In this document: in pieces, positions 1-8,193 of the stretch
Layout: the number at the start of each line of letters is the position of its first letter
Numbering within the stretch: position 1 is the stretch's first letter
From: Segatella copri
GTDB taxonomy: Bacteria > Bacteroidota > Bacteroidia > Bacteroidales > Bacteroidaceae
DNA length: 64,000 bases
NCBI RefSeq assembly: GCF_026015295.1
Contig: NZ_JAPDUW010000001.1
Location: 1,302,001 to 1,366,000, forward strand
Direction of reading: 5' to 3'
Notes under the pieces: model-generated
Seen by the model: the letters and a program-made list of their open reading frames with translations, nothing else
Database searches by the model: none
Told to the model about the DNA's origin: nothing
Position numbers and translations under genes: made by a program

Positions 1-2295
1 GCACAGATCAGGCAGGGCAAATGGGGAGATAACGGACCGGGCATCCACGTAAAGGCAGCCGCTGCCGACAACCAGCTCTTCGCCAAGCTCTTCTACGACA
101 ACCATTCGGCTAAGCTCCCTATTCAGGGCATCATCGATACGAGGGCGCAGTTCTTCAAGAACGAGAATCATGTTTCTACCGCCCACGTAACCATACACCC
201 GTCTGAAATCAGAATCGACGGCACGCCGTGGGAGGTTCATCCTGCCGACATCATCTACAGCAAGAACCGCCTGCTGGTAGACCATTTCGCCGTGAGCCAC
301 GACCAGCAGCACGTCATCGTTTCCGGTCTTGCTACACCCGAGAAGACCGATTCTATCGTAGCTGATTTGAAGGATGTAGATGTAGCATACGTGCTGAACC
401 TCGTCAATTTCCATTCGGTAGATTTCACCGGCAAGGCTTCGGGCAAGGCTATCATCAAGAGCCTCTTCAACGACCCTGATGCCTACGCCCAGCTAGACGT
501 GAAGGAGTTTACCTTCGAAAACGGACCGCTCGGTGTGCTCCATGCTGGTGTCAACTTCAACAAGGAGCTCGAACAGATTGATATTCATGCAGTTGCCGAT
601 GATGGTCCGGAGCATCAGACGCTCATCAACGGATACGTCTCGCCTAAGCGCAACTATATCGACCTGGGTATCGATGCCCAGGGCACCAGCATGAAATTCC
701 TCGAGAATTTCTGCGGCAGTTTCATGAACCAGGTAGAAGCCTGGGGCAATGGCCATCTCAATGTGGTGGGCGATTTGAAAAACATCAATCTCGTGGGCGA
801 CCTTACCGCTCACGGCAAGGTGCACCTCAAGCAGCTCAACACCGATTACACCTTCGATGCGCTCCATGCACACGCTATCCCAGATGATATCCTCATAGAG
901 AATGATACCATCTTCGACCGCAACCGCAACATAGCCATCCTGAGCGGAGGCATCCACCACAAGCACCTCACCAGGCTGAGCTACGACCTCGATATCAAGG
1001 CGCACAACTTCCTGGGCTTCGATACCCGCGAGTTTGGCGACAACACCTTCTATGGCACCATCTATGCCACGGGCGAGGTAGGCATCCACGGCAAGAGCGG
1101 CGAAACCGTCATCGATATCAACGCCGAGCCCGAACCGGGCAGCATCTTTGTATATAATGTGGCAAGTCCGGACGCCATCAGCGACAAGAGCTTTATCCAC
1201 TGGCACGAGATTGTGCCGGATATCATGGACAGTCTGAACGGGGCTCCAACCACGAAACAGAGAGAGGATGACATCGATTTCGAATCGGATATGCGCATCA
1301 ACTTCCTCGTAAACACCAACCAGAACCTCACGCTCAAGCTGATCATGGACGAGCAGTCGGGCGATTACATCACCCTGAACGGAGATGGCGTAATTCGCGC
1401 CAACTACTTCAACAAGGGCTCGTTCGACATGTTTGGCAACTATGTGGTAGACCACGGCACCTACAAGCTCACCATCCAGAATCTCATCAAGAAGGAGTTC
1501 GAGTTTATGCCGGGCGGAACCATCGCCTTCGGTGGCAATCCATACAACGCCCCACTCAATCTGCGGGCTAAATATACCGTAAACGGAGTGCCGCTGAGCG
1601 ACCTGCGCATAGGCCGTTCGTTCTCGGGCAACAACATCCGCGTAGACTGCCTGATGGACATCACCGGCACGCCTCAATCGCCTAAGGTAGATTTCTCGAT
1701 GGACCTGCCTACGGTTAACAGCGATGCGAAGCAGATGATCTACTCTATCATCAATTCGCAGGAAGAGATGAACCAGCAGGTGCTCTATCTCTTGGGCATC
1801 GGCCGGTTCTACGCCCAGACCAACAACAACCAGGTGAGCGAGGATGGCGAACAGCAGAGTCAGACTTCGCTGGCGATGCAGAGTCTGCTGAGCGGTACCA
1901 TCTCGCAGCAGCTGAACACCGTACTTTCCAACGTGGTAAAGAGCAACAACTGGAATTTCGGTGCCAACATATCTACGGGCGATGAAGGTTTCAACAATGC
2001 CGAATATGAGGGCATTCTGAGTGGCAAGCTGCTCAACAACCGGTTACTCTTCAATGGCCAGTTCGGTTATCGCGACAATCCGAATGCCACGCAGAGTTTC
2101 ATCGGTGATTTTGACCTCCGCTACCTCATCTTCCCTAACGGCAATCTCGCCATACGCATGTACAATCAGACCAACGACCGCTATTTTACGCGCAACAGTC
2201 TGAACACGCAGGGTCTCGGCCTCATCATGAAGAAAGACTTCAACGGCCTCCGCGATTTCTTCGGCATCAAAAAGAAGAAGAAGAAAAAGAAATAA
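1..2295 (+). CDS. TamB-like translocation/assembly protein, C-terminal part (5' end outside window)
   Basis: The reading frame is open from base 1, so the gene starts upstream of the window; the first internal start-like codon (GTG at 292) is not the true start. The visible 764 residues are long beta-rich sequence with repeating short strands, typical of the AsmA/TamB superfamily (DUF490). The last ~400 residues match the TamB C-terminal domain in style (GDGVIRANY, FDMFGNYVVDHGTYKLT, LLSGTISQQLN, NISTGDEG, ending in barrel-like repeats). Family members sit in the periplasm and help move lipids or outer-membrane proteins between membranes. The protein ends in an unusual run of about nine lysines. 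Function of this copy is inferred from family. Confidence 0.85.
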   Translation, partial: AQIRQGKWGDNGPGIHVKAAAADNQLFAKLFYDNHSAKLPIQGIIDTRAQFFKNENHVSTAHVTIHPSEIRIDGTPWEVHPADIIYSKNRLLVDHFAVSHDQQHVIVSGLATPEKTDSIVADLKDVDVAYVLNLVNFHSVDFTGKASGKAIIKSLFNDPDAYAQLDVKEFTFENGPLGVLHAGVNFNKELEQIDIHAVADDGPEHQTLINGYVSPKRNYIDLGIDAQGTSMKFLENFCGSFMNQVEAWGNGHLNVVGDLKNINLVGDLTAHGKVHLKQLNTDYTFDALHAHAIPDDILIENDTIFDRNRNIAILSGGIHHKHLTRLSYDLDIKAHNFLGFDTREFGDNTFYGTIYATGEVGIHGKSGETVIDINAEPEPGSIFVYNVASPDAISDKSFIHWHEIVPDIMDSLNGAPTTKQREDDIDFESDMRINFLVNTNQNLTLKLIMDEQSGDYITLNGDGVIRANYFNKGSFDMFGNYVVDHGTYKLTIQNLIKKEFEFMPGGTIAFGGNPYNAPLNLRAKYTVNGVPLSDLRIGRSFSGNNIRVDCLMDITGTPQSPKVDFSMDLPTVNSDAKQMIYSIINSQEEMNQQVLYLLGIGRFYAQTNNNQVSEDGEQQSQTSLAMQSLLSGTISQQLNTVLSNVVKSNNWNFGANISTGDEGFNNAEYEGILSGKLLNNRLLFNGQFGYRDNPNATQSFIGDFDLRYLIFPNGNLAIRMYNQTNDRYFTRNSLNTQGLGLIMKKDFNGLRDFFGIKKKKKKKK

Positions 2296-2302
2296 AAGCC
2301 AA

Positions 2303-2345
2303 AAAGAGGGTGTGTCATAACCAGATGACTCACCCTCTTTTTTAT
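2303..2345 (+). terminator. Rho-independent terminator of the tamB-like gene
   Basis: AAAGAGGGTG at 2303-2312 pairs with CACCCTCTTT at 2331-2340, extended inward by GTCAT/ATGAC, and is followed by a T-run. It begins 8 bases after the stop codon. Confidence 0.85.
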
Positions 2346-2468
2346 TTTCAGATAACCGTCGCCTAATATGAGTCCAGTTAAGATTGTGTACAAACTCGTA
2401 CACTTTTCCAAAATCAGGAAACAGAATATAGTAATTCCGATAATGTTAGAGATTGTTGAATGTTGAGT

Positions 2469-2505
2469 GGTCTATATGCCACGATGAAAAGGTGGCGTAT
2501 AGACC
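2469..2505. repeat. Inverted repeat in the 2296-2725 gap
   Basis: Arms of 14 bases (2469-2482 and 2492-2505, GGTCTATATGCCAC against GTGGCGTATAGACC) differ at one position that can form a G-U pair. There is no clear T-run, so it may be a weak terminator or a mobile-element scar. The rest of the 430-base gap holds the Rpn remnant and hairpin listed separately; I see no other gene. Confidence 0.55.
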
Positions 2506-2553
2506 CTTGATTATATGGTGATATTCGTAATCTACATCTCCGCTTTCTGTTTT

Positions 2554-2655
2554 TTATGAGTTGTTCTGATTCTTGATGATATCTAAAGGCAGCTGGGTAG
2601 CCTTGGCAACCTGTTCGGCTGAAAGTCCCATTGCCAGCATATTCTTAGCTATTAA
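2554..2655 (-). pseudogene. C-terminal remnant of an Rpn-family (PD-(D/E)XK) nuclease gene
   Basis: Reading the minus strand from about 2655 down to a stop at 2554-2556 gives IAKNMLAMGLSAEQVAKATQ followed by LPLDIIKNQNNS. This matches in layout the C-terminal helix-turn-helix-like tail of the intact Rpn protein next door (IARNMLADGVDINQIMKYSG). No start or nuclease domain precedes it: upstream the sequence passes straight into the hairpin at 2659-2698. It looks like the scar of a second copy lost by deletion. Confidence 0.7.
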
Positions 2656-2658
2656 GCA

Positions 2659-2698
2659 AATTCCCCCATCCTGCTTTTGATGGCAGGATGTGGGAATT
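2659..2698 (-). terminator. Hairpin downstream of the Rpn gene
   Basis: Sixteen-base arms (2659-2674 and 2683-2698) with one mismatch and an 8-base loop. It lies 28 bases past the stop of the minus-strand Rpn gene. On that strand only a short T-containing tail follows, so termination strength is uncertain. Confidence 0.6.
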
Positions 2699-2725
2699 CT
2701 TATCTGTTACCTCTAAGATAATATC

Positions 2726-3634
2726 TTATTTCAATTTTTCTATCTGTTCCTGGGTAAGACCGGAATACTTCATAATCTGATTGATGTCAACGCCATCAGC
2801 AAGCATGTTCCTGGCAATATCAAGGCTTCGCTGGTTCATACCTTCAGCTCTACCCTTTTCCAAGCCTTCCTTCATTCCCTTTTCCATACCTTCAGCTATA
2901 CCTTCACGCTTAGCAGTGTCTACGGAATTCTTGATGTCGCGATATGCCATCTTGCTGGTCTCGTACTCCCTCATTTCCTGAGGAGTAAACTTGGCTATCT
3001 CGGCTTCCTCGAAGAGGCGGTCGAAGACTTTGTCGCACAGCTCCTTCGGACGCTGGGTAAGCTTATAGAGGTTCTTCAGAGCATAGAGCCACTTCTCGTA
3101 GAGCGTATCCAGTTCTTCCAGGGGTTTGTTGAACTTGGAAATCTCTACATAGATATATTCGAGCTTGTCGTAAAATACTTTGTGGGTAGCTGTGTCGCAC
3201 AACTGCACATGATGGCGGATTTTCTCCTTGTCGAAGGCGTCCTCGTTCATGCTGAAGTTGAGCAGGGCTACGGTATAGACATGATTGAGTCTGAAATCCC
3301 AGTCATTCCCCTTAGGTGCCTGCTCACGGATAGGAAAGGTTGAGTAGAAAAGGGCGCGATCCTTGAAATACGTCTGGTAGGCATTCTGCATTTCTACGAT
3401 GAACTTCTCGCCGTTTTCGCCCTCGCAATATACATCAAAGATGGCTCTTCGGTCGGTATATACATCTCCCACGTGCTCCGGGTTCAGATACGACACGTCC
3501 TTCACAACCTGTCTGCCATTAAACAAGCTGTTGAGGAAGCAAATGAGCAAATCCTTGTTCATTGCTGTTCCAAAAATTCGCTTGAAACCGAAGTCGGTCA
3601 GCAAGCTGATGTATCTTTCTTCTACCTGCTTCAT
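2726..3634 (-). CDS. Rpn family recombination-promoting nuclease / putative transposase
   Basis: A 302-residue protein that opens with the family signature LLTDFGFKRIFGT. PD-(D/E)XK nuclease residues are visible as the Asp in AIFDVYC and the Glu and Gln in FIVEMQ (residues ~70-95). The C-terminus has a charged Glu/Lys/Gly-rich linker (EGMEKGMKEGLEKG) and a short HTH-like tail. Rpn proteins (PDDEXK_2, formerly transposase_31) are DNA endonucleases linked to recombination and are often multicopy in Bacteroidota. I prefer the internal ATG at 3632-3634 (MKQVEERYIS), as in relatives, over an ATG ten codons upstream. A second intact relative lies at 25.4 kb. Confidence 0.85.
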   Translation of the reverse strand: MKQVEERYISLLTDFGFKRIFGTAMNKDLLICFLNSLFNGRQVVKDVSYLNPEHVGDVYTDRRAIFDVYCEGENGEKFIVEMQNAYQTYFKDRALFYSTFPIREQAPKGNDWDFRLNHVYTVALLNFSMNEDAFDKEKIRHHVQLCDTATHKVFYDKLEYIYVEISKFNKPLEELDTLYEKWLYALKNLYKLTQRPKELCDKVFDRLFEEAEIAKFTPQEMREYETSKMAYRDIKNSVDTAKREGIAEGMEKGMKEGLEKGRAEGMNQRSLDIARNMLADGVDINQIMKYSGLTQEQIEKLK

Positions 3635-3700
3635 AATCTTCTGTTTTAAAAATCCATGCCGCAAAGGGCGACTCTAGTTAAAAGAATGATAAAACCTTTT

Positions 3701-3865
3701 CTAATTTAATAATTGCTTGGCAGAAACTTCTACTACCCCGCCATTTCCGTCACTAATGACAACAGGACGATTGTATAAAGCCTTTTCTACCAACATATCA
3801 TGCTGAGCTTCAACTAAGCCTGATTCAACTTTGTTGATAAAGCCCTCAATCTCACTTTCACTCAT
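3701..3865 (-). CDS. Small hypothetical protein (54 aa)
   Basis: A short minus-strand frame starts with ATG at 3863-3865 and stops at 3701-3703. The start is preceded by AAGGATT, a plausible ribosome-binding context. The protein begins MSESEIEGFINKVESGLVEA and ends VEVSAKQLLN; it looks soluble, with a helical N-terminus and a short beta-like C-terminus. I do not recognise a family. It lies just upstream of the Rpn gene in the same direction, with 66 bases between, so co-transcription is possible. Composition is protein-like, but the length keeps confidence moderate. Confidence 0.55.
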   Translation of the reverse strand: MSESEIEGFINKVESGLVEAQHDMLVEKALYNRPVVISDGNGGVVEVSAKQLLN

Positions 3866-4030
3866 AATCCTTAATTATTTTAAATTTAACAATATCCTTA
3901 ATCTTTGTTGGAATAAGAGCTGGTTGCTAAAGTAGTTTTAAATTCTTTGGATGCAAATATACTGCAAAATCTTGATAACGCCAAATATTTGAATGAAATT
4001 AACATCATTATTGGCCAAATAACTGAACTT

Positions 4031-4209
4031 CGCATATCAGGTAGTTAAAGGAGTTAAGGAAGTTAAGGAGTTAAGACGTATGTCTTGCAGCTTAAAAAAC
4101 TACGCCAAAAAGACTGTTGTCTTAACTCCTAGCGAACGTAGGGAGCGATAACTCATTTAACTTCTTTAACTCATTTAACGATTTAACTCCTTTACCTCCT
4201 GAACCTGCG
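4031..4209. repeat. Large nested inverted repeat rich in GTTAAGGAG motifs
   Basis: Inner arms AGGAGTTAAGAC (4066-4077) and GTCTTAACTCCT (4119-4130) are perfect. Outer arms 4031-4057 and 4183-4209 pair imperfectly, sharing TTAAAGGAGTTAA against TTAACTCCTTTA. The whole could fold into a stem of about 180 bases. Short units of GTTAAGGA type repeat in tandem in both arms. No gene is visible in 3866-4866; this block, the ACCCTTCACC repeats and the palindrome at 4813 are its contents. Confidence 0.65.
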
Positions 4210-4490
4210 AAACCTGAATCTAATATGCGAAACTTCAAGTTTTCTGCGTTAATATTTGTTTAAAAATCAGTCCTTTTTCGGTATCGTTAACTTCTTTTAT
4301 CTGATAATTGTTTAACACAACATAAAACGGGATTCCCTACCCTACACACTTTTTCAAAGATTTCAGCGGTAAGAAATGAGGAAAAAAGGGACCCTAAAAA
4401 AAAAGCACCCATTTCGAAACCAAAAATAAACGCTTAAAATATGTAAAAACGGACTGAATTCTTAAAATATGTTTATAAAAAGCGAAAAAC

Positions 4491-4697
4491 ACCCTTCACC
4501 ACCCTTCACCCGTAACTATCTGACACCCAAAATGTTAAATAAAAAGGTGAAGGGTGAAGGTTTGAAAACTCTTTTTTATATATACGCGCGGCAAGGGAAA
4601 AAATCCGTTTTTTCATTTTTCTGACTTTCTGGATTTTCCAAAAATCCTAAAAAAAGAATATAATATAAGATTTAAAATATACCCTTCACCCTTCACC
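4491..4697. repeat. ACCCTTCACC repeats in both orientations
   Basis: ACCCTTCACC occurs at 4491-4500 and 4501-4510 as a tandem pair. GGTGAAGGGTGAAGG occurs in inverted orientation at 4546-4560, and ACCCTTCACCCTTCACC again at 4681-4697. Between the last two is a very AT-rich tract with a TATATATACGCGCG step. This arrangement upstream of a primase/helicase-like gene resembles a control or origin-like region, but no function is shown. Confidence 0.65.
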
Positions 4698-4812
4698 TCA
4701 TCACTTTTCCGCTGTTTCGCTTCTTCACTACTTCTTCTTCAAAATACCCCCACAAAAATGGGCGCAAAAATGCTGCGTTAAAAACTTTAACCTAGGTTAT
4801 TCTTTGTGAAAA

Positions 4813-4832
4813 GTGAGGGCTATAGCCCTCAC
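4813..4832. promoter_or_regulatory. Perfect 20-bp palindrome, operator-like
   Basis: GTGAGGGCTATAGCCCTCAC is its own reverse complement. It ends 34 bases upstream of the ATG at 4867, where a promoter would be expected (an imperfect -7 box TAACTTCG lies at 4856-4863). A dimeric repressor site is the simplest reading; the regulator is unknown. Confidence 0.55.
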
Positions 4833-4866
4833 TGCCAATGTGCAGCTTTTTGTGTAACTTCGCAGC

Positions 4867-5340
4867 ATGGAAAATAATAACGTAACAAAACAAGAAGTGC
4901 TGAAATTTTCAGCAGAAATGGAAGAAGAAGCCAGCGTAAAAATGGCTATCGCCAACGTATGTGGTGTAAATGCCACAGACATCAGAATAGTAATGGGTGG
5001 ACGTGACACAATAAAGGAAAAGATAAAAAATAAGATGATCACTCCAGAAATCCTCTACGCAATGGATAAAGCCATCATATCCATTCTCATAAACAAGGAT
5101 CTGGAGGATGCCTGGAATGGTACGATCTGGGAATATGAAGGAAACATCCAAGGAAAAACCAGATTCTGGTATTACTGCGATGAAGTGAGCAAATGGATGC
5201 TGCACAAAGGTTCGGCACACTGGGGCGACCTCAGCAATAGTTTGAGTCACTGGAAAAATATCCTATCCTACAATTCTGTTGCGATGAAAAAATCGGAATT
5301 AAACCAAATATTCAAACTCATAAAACCCAAAAAGAAATGA
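4867..5340 (+). CDS. Hypothetical protein coupled to the VirE-type gene
   Basis: A 157-residue soluble protein of unknown family. The N-terminal third is helical and acidic (EVLKFSAEMEEEASVKMAI). The C-terminus is rich in aromatic residues (WYYCDEVSKWMLH, WGDLSNSLSHWK) and ends in a basic IKPKKK tail. Its stop overlaps the start of the next gene by the sequence ATGA, so the two are probably translationally coupled and act in one process. The start is the ATG 4 bases past an imperfect -7 box TAACTTCG, so the message may be nearly leaderless. Confidence concerns the gene, not a function. Confidence 0.75.
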   Translation: MENNNVTKQEVLKFSAEMEEEASVKMAIANVCGVNATDIRIVMGGRDTIKEKIKNKMITPEILYAMDKAIISILINKDLEDAWNGTIWEYEGNIQGKTRFWYYCDEVSKWMLHKGSAHWGDLSNSLSHWKNILSYNSVAMKKSELNQIFKLIKPKKK

Positions 5341-7652
5341 AAGAGATTAAACCCACAAACGAGACCGGAAATAACCCGGAAACAGAACAGGAGAAAGAGG
5401 TCTTGCCCTCTTTTTTCCAGACTCTGAAGACCTCTACCAGCAAGCCTCTCCCCAACAGAAAGGTGCTGGAGTACACAATCATGCATTCGGCACCGGTGAA
5501 AACCAATACCGAAGGCTACAGGTCGATGATAAAGGTGGACAAGAGAACGGCAGAGGACATCAAGCACCGGCTGCCCTGCATCACTCCCAGCGTGCAGCTC
5601 AAAGGTAATGCCAAGAAGCTGACTGACTTCCAGAAGGAAACCTATTGGCTGATGCTCGATTATGACGACGTGCCCCCAAAAAACATCGCGGCACTCAGGC
5701 AGACCGCCCGGAAAATCCCCTTCACCATGGTCTTCTACATCACCGTCTCGGGCAAGGGATTCCGCATCCTGCTCAGATATATGCGCCCTGAAGGATGCAA
5801 TCTCACTGCCACCGAACTCCACCTGCTCGCCATCCGGAAAGCCATGAGCATATACGACAAACTGCTGGGTATCAGCTGCGACAAACAATGCCAGGACATG
5901 GTGAGAAGCTGCGGACTGGCTTACGACCCCGAGGCTTACTTCAACTGGAATGCCGAGGTCTTCGCCATCACCCGGGAGGAGGTAGAGGAATTCGAAAAAG
6001 CCACAAAGCAACAGGAGGAACAGAACAGAAAAAGACAGACGGAGGCTGAAAAACCCAGAAAGAAAAGCCCTCGCAAACAGGAAGACGAGACACCACCCAA
6101 AACGCTCACTACCGAAGAGATTCTGCAGTATGTAGACAAACTGGCGGAGAGCTGGGAGGAGCGGTTTGAGGAGCATCATCACAACAGCTACGTAGTGAGA
6201 TACGCCACATTCTGCCTCTGTTTCGGAGCCGAAAAGGAGGAGGCTGTGAAACACATGGCAGATAAGTTTGGCAGCGAATATGCCGATACCGAGCGGGTGG
6301 CACTAGAGATTTACAAGCATACCGAGCGGCTGGGAACCTGGAAAATAAGACAGCAGGGAGATGATGAGCAGAAACGCTATACCAGCATGAGAGCACTGCT
6401 GGGATGGCTGGGAGCCCGATATGAAATGCACCACAACACGCTGAGCAACCAGTATGAAGTGCGCGCCATCAACACCGGAGAGAAACTCTATCTCGACTGG
6501 ACCGAAGTGGATACCCGGGTGAGCAATTCCCTGTTCGTGAAGATGGAACTGGATAACATCTGCACCACCCAGAAAAAGCTGGATACGGTGATAAGAAGTA
6601 ACTTCAGCCCCGAATTCAACCCCATGGAGGAATATCTGAAGAGTCTGCCGAAATGGGACCGAAAGACTGACTATATCGCTGAATTGGCCCATCGGGTAAC
6701 CGTGATGCAGACAGGCGGTTACCGCCATACGGAGGAGGATTTTGCCTATGCCTTCAGGAAATGGCTGGTCAACATGGTGGTTTGCTGGGTGCGGCCCGAT
6801 GTCACCAACCAGTCTATCATGGTTTTCGTAGGCAAGGGAGGCATCTTCAAGACTACGTTTTTCGACCATCTTCTGCCGCCCCATCTGCGCAAGTATTTCG
6901 CCAACGATTCTACGGGCGACTATAAGAACAAGGATTTCCTGCAGATGTGTGCCAGCAAGGCGATAGTGTGTCTCGATGAGTTCAGCTGTCTGCGCGGCAA
7001 GAACCTGGATTCCTTCAAGAGCAACATCACGAAGCGCAACATCAGCATGCGAATCCCTTATGCCGAGTGGGACTGCATCTTGCAGAACAATGCGGGGTTC
7101 TGTGCCACGAGCAATGAGATTCATATCATCGATGATGACGAGAACCGCCGTTTCCTCATCTGGCGCATCGAGAAGATCAAGAGTCCCATCGACTTCCCCT
7201 TCAATTACGAGGGCATCTACTCCCAGGCTGTGGCACTGGCTCAGGAGGTGATAGAGAAGCGCCGGAAGGGTGAGCCCTGCGACTGGGTTTACTGGTTTAC
7301 GAAGGAGGAGAACGAGGAGATTCAGCGCCACAATCTTTATTTCCGTGTAAACAACTACATAGCCGAGCGCATCAACAAGTTCTACCGTGTTCCTGATGCC
7401 GATACGCCGTCCGAGTTCTGCAAGTTTGTTACGGCGAGTGATGTGATGGAGCGCATCTGCACGAACCCCGCCTTCCGCCAGTCGATGTCGAACAAGGATA
7501 TTTCGATGTTCATGGAGGCGCTGGGGTTCAAGAAGATTCACCGCAAGACGGGCAACGGCTGGAAGGTGATAGAAATGCGTCCTGACGAGATAGAGAACAA
7601 CCAGAAGATGGATGGCAGCGAGAATATTCCGCCCGAAGATCTCCCATTTTAG
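5337..7652 (+). CDS. BT4734/BF3469-family protein with VirE N-terminal, VirE-type helicase and DUF3874-like domains
   Basis: A 771-residue protein. Residues ~40-200 match the VirE_N/BT4734 domain, a primase-like module (MLDYDDVP, SGKGFRILLR). A charged linker at ~220-260 is followed by a helical region. The VirE-type ATPase core has a P-loop-like VGKGGIFKTT near residue 500 and a Walker B-like IVCLDEF near 545. The C-terminal ~60 residues (SNKDISMFMEALGFKKIHRK) resemble DUF3874. Such proteins are common in Bacteroidales beside DUF4248, HU and amidase genes; a role in replication or mobility is inferred. The start overlaps the upstream stop (ATGA). A 21-bp repeat array follows directly. Confidence 0.85.
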   Translation: MKEIKPTNETGNNPETEQEKEVLPSFFQTLKTSTSKPLPNRKVLEYTIMHSAPVKTNTEGYRSMIKVDKRTAEDIKHRLPCITPSVQLKGNAKKLTDFQKETYWLMLDYDDVPPKNIAALRQTARKIPFTMVFYITVSGKGFRILLRYMRPEGCNLTATELHLLAIRKAMSIYDKLLGISCDKQCQDMVRSCGLAYDPEAYFNWNAEVFAITREEVEEFEKATKQQEEQNRKRQTEAEKPRKKSPRKQEDETPPKTLTTEEILQYVDKLAESWEERFEEHHHNSYVVRYATFCLCFGAEKEEAVKHMADKFGSEYADTERVALEIYKHTERLGTWKIRQQGDDEQKRYTSMRALLGWLGARYEMHHNTLSNQYEVRAINTGEKLYLDWTEVDTRVSNSLFVKMELDNICTTQKKLDTVIRSNFSPEFNPMEEYLKSLPKWDRKTDYIAELAHRVTVMQTGGYRHTEEDFAYAFRKWLVNMVVCWVRPDVTNQSIMVFVGKGGIFKTTFFDHLLPPHLRKYFANDSTGDYKNKDFLQMCASKAIVCLDEFSCLRGKNLDSFKSNITKRNISMRIPYAEWDCILQNNAGFCATSNEIHIIDDDENRRFLIWRIEKIKSPIDFPFNYEGIYSQAVALAQEVIEKRRKGEPCDWVYWFTKEENEEIQRHNLYFRVNNYIAERINKFYRVPDADTPSEFCKFVTASDVMERICTNPAFRQSMSNKDISMFMEALGFKKIHRKTGNGWKVIEMRPDEIENNQKMDGSENIPPEDLPF

Positions 7653-7662
7653 GAAATTCTGC

Positions 7663-7746
7663 TTCGGAGATATTTTTTTATCTTTCGGAGATATTTCCGT
7701 ATCTTTCGGAGGGATTTTCTTATGATTCGGAGAGATTTTATTCTAC
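7663..7746. repeat. Four 21-bp direct repeats (iteron-like array)
   Basis: TTCGGAG recurs at 7663, 7684, 7705 and 7726, exactly 21 bases apart, each time followed by an AT-rich half (GATATTTTTTTAT and variants). The spacing is two helical turns, so all units face the same side of DNA. The array fills most of the gap between the VirE-type gene and DUF4248. Helically phased 17-22 bp repeats next to a replication gene are the layout of plasmid iterons; here that is inference only. Confidence 0.8.
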
Positions 7747-7796
7747 CAGGCAGAAGAAAGAAGCAACTGACAAAAACAGACTAAAAAGAACAAATT

Positions 7797-8009
7797 ATGA
7801 TAGAAGACAGAAGTTACGGGAAGGCAGAGCTCGCCATGCTCTACTTTCCCACCGCTACCCCCAGGGTAGCGCTCAACCGGCTGGTGAGATGGATCAACCG
7901 GTGTCCCGAGCTCAAGCAGAGCCTCTGTTCGGGCTACGCCGGCAAGTTTTCCCACTTCTACACCCGGCAACAAGTGGCAGAAATCATCGAATTTCTGGAT
8001 GAACCATAA
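7797..8009 (+). CDS. DUF4248 domain-containing protein
   Basis: A 70-residue basic protein (YGKAELAMLYFPTATPR, then ALNRLVRWINRCPEL and FYTRQQVAEIIEFLDEP) matching the short Bacteroidales DUF4248 family. The sequence suggests a small helical, possibly DNA-binding, fold. In many Bacteroidales it sits between the BT4734-type gene and an HU gene. Here the HU gene is 5.8 kb away because an accessory block intervenes. The last ~45 bases of this gene and its terminator are duplicated at 13.1 kb. Confidence 0.85.
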   Translation: MIEDRSYGKAELAMLYFPTATPRVALNRLVRWINRCPELKQSLCSGYAGKFSHFYTRQQVAEIIEFLDEP

Positions 8010-8067
8010 AAAATCACCCTGGAAGGGAATGCATACAACACACTATGCGTATCCCTTTCAGGGTGAG
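7967..8067 (+). repeat. Direct repeat DR-A, copy 1
   Basis: The 3' end of DUF4248 plus its hairpin. It is nearly identical to 13111-13212, differing at a few bases in about 100. The two copies bound the accessory block. Confidence 0.85.
8015..8065 (+). terminator. Strong hairpin after DUF4248
   Basis: Arms 8015-8035 and 8044-8065 (CACCCTGGAAGGG against CCCTTTCAGGGTG and inner TGCATA/TATGCG) form a nearly complete 21-bp stem. There is no long T-run, but it starts 6 bases past the DUF4248 stop. A second copy is at 13160-13210. Confidence 0.7.
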
Positions 8068-8077
8068 TTAATAAAAC

Positions 8078-8169
8078 TACAATCACAGCAATAAAACTAT
8101 TAATTTTACGTTCTTTTCAAAGAAAGGGGTTGTGCAATAGTGGCTTAAAGGCTAAAAGCACTACCTTTG
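8078..8169 (+). repeat. Direct repeat DR-B, copy 1 (promoter-bearing)
   Basis: About 92 bases nearly identical to 10223-10313, from TACAATCACAGCAATAAAAC through AAGGCTAAAAGCACTA and a TACCTTTG -7 box (8162-8169). The two copies differ by a 1-base indel and a few substitutions. Each lies directly upstream of a gene (YhcG fragment; ORF6N gene), so it carries a promoter. Confidence 0.85.
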
Positions 8170-8193
8170 TAAATAATATCAAAACAGAGTATA

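Noticed and set aside
493..1677. A 394-codon open frame on the minus strand opposite the tamB-like gene
   Set aside because: It lies wholly inside a clear coding frame, and its protein has no recognisable domain. Long antisense frames here follow from biased codon use.
6303..7541. A 412-codon minus-strand frame opposite the VirE-type gene
   Set aside because: Same reason: antisense to a well-supported gene with domain matches; the antisense product is unlike any known protein.
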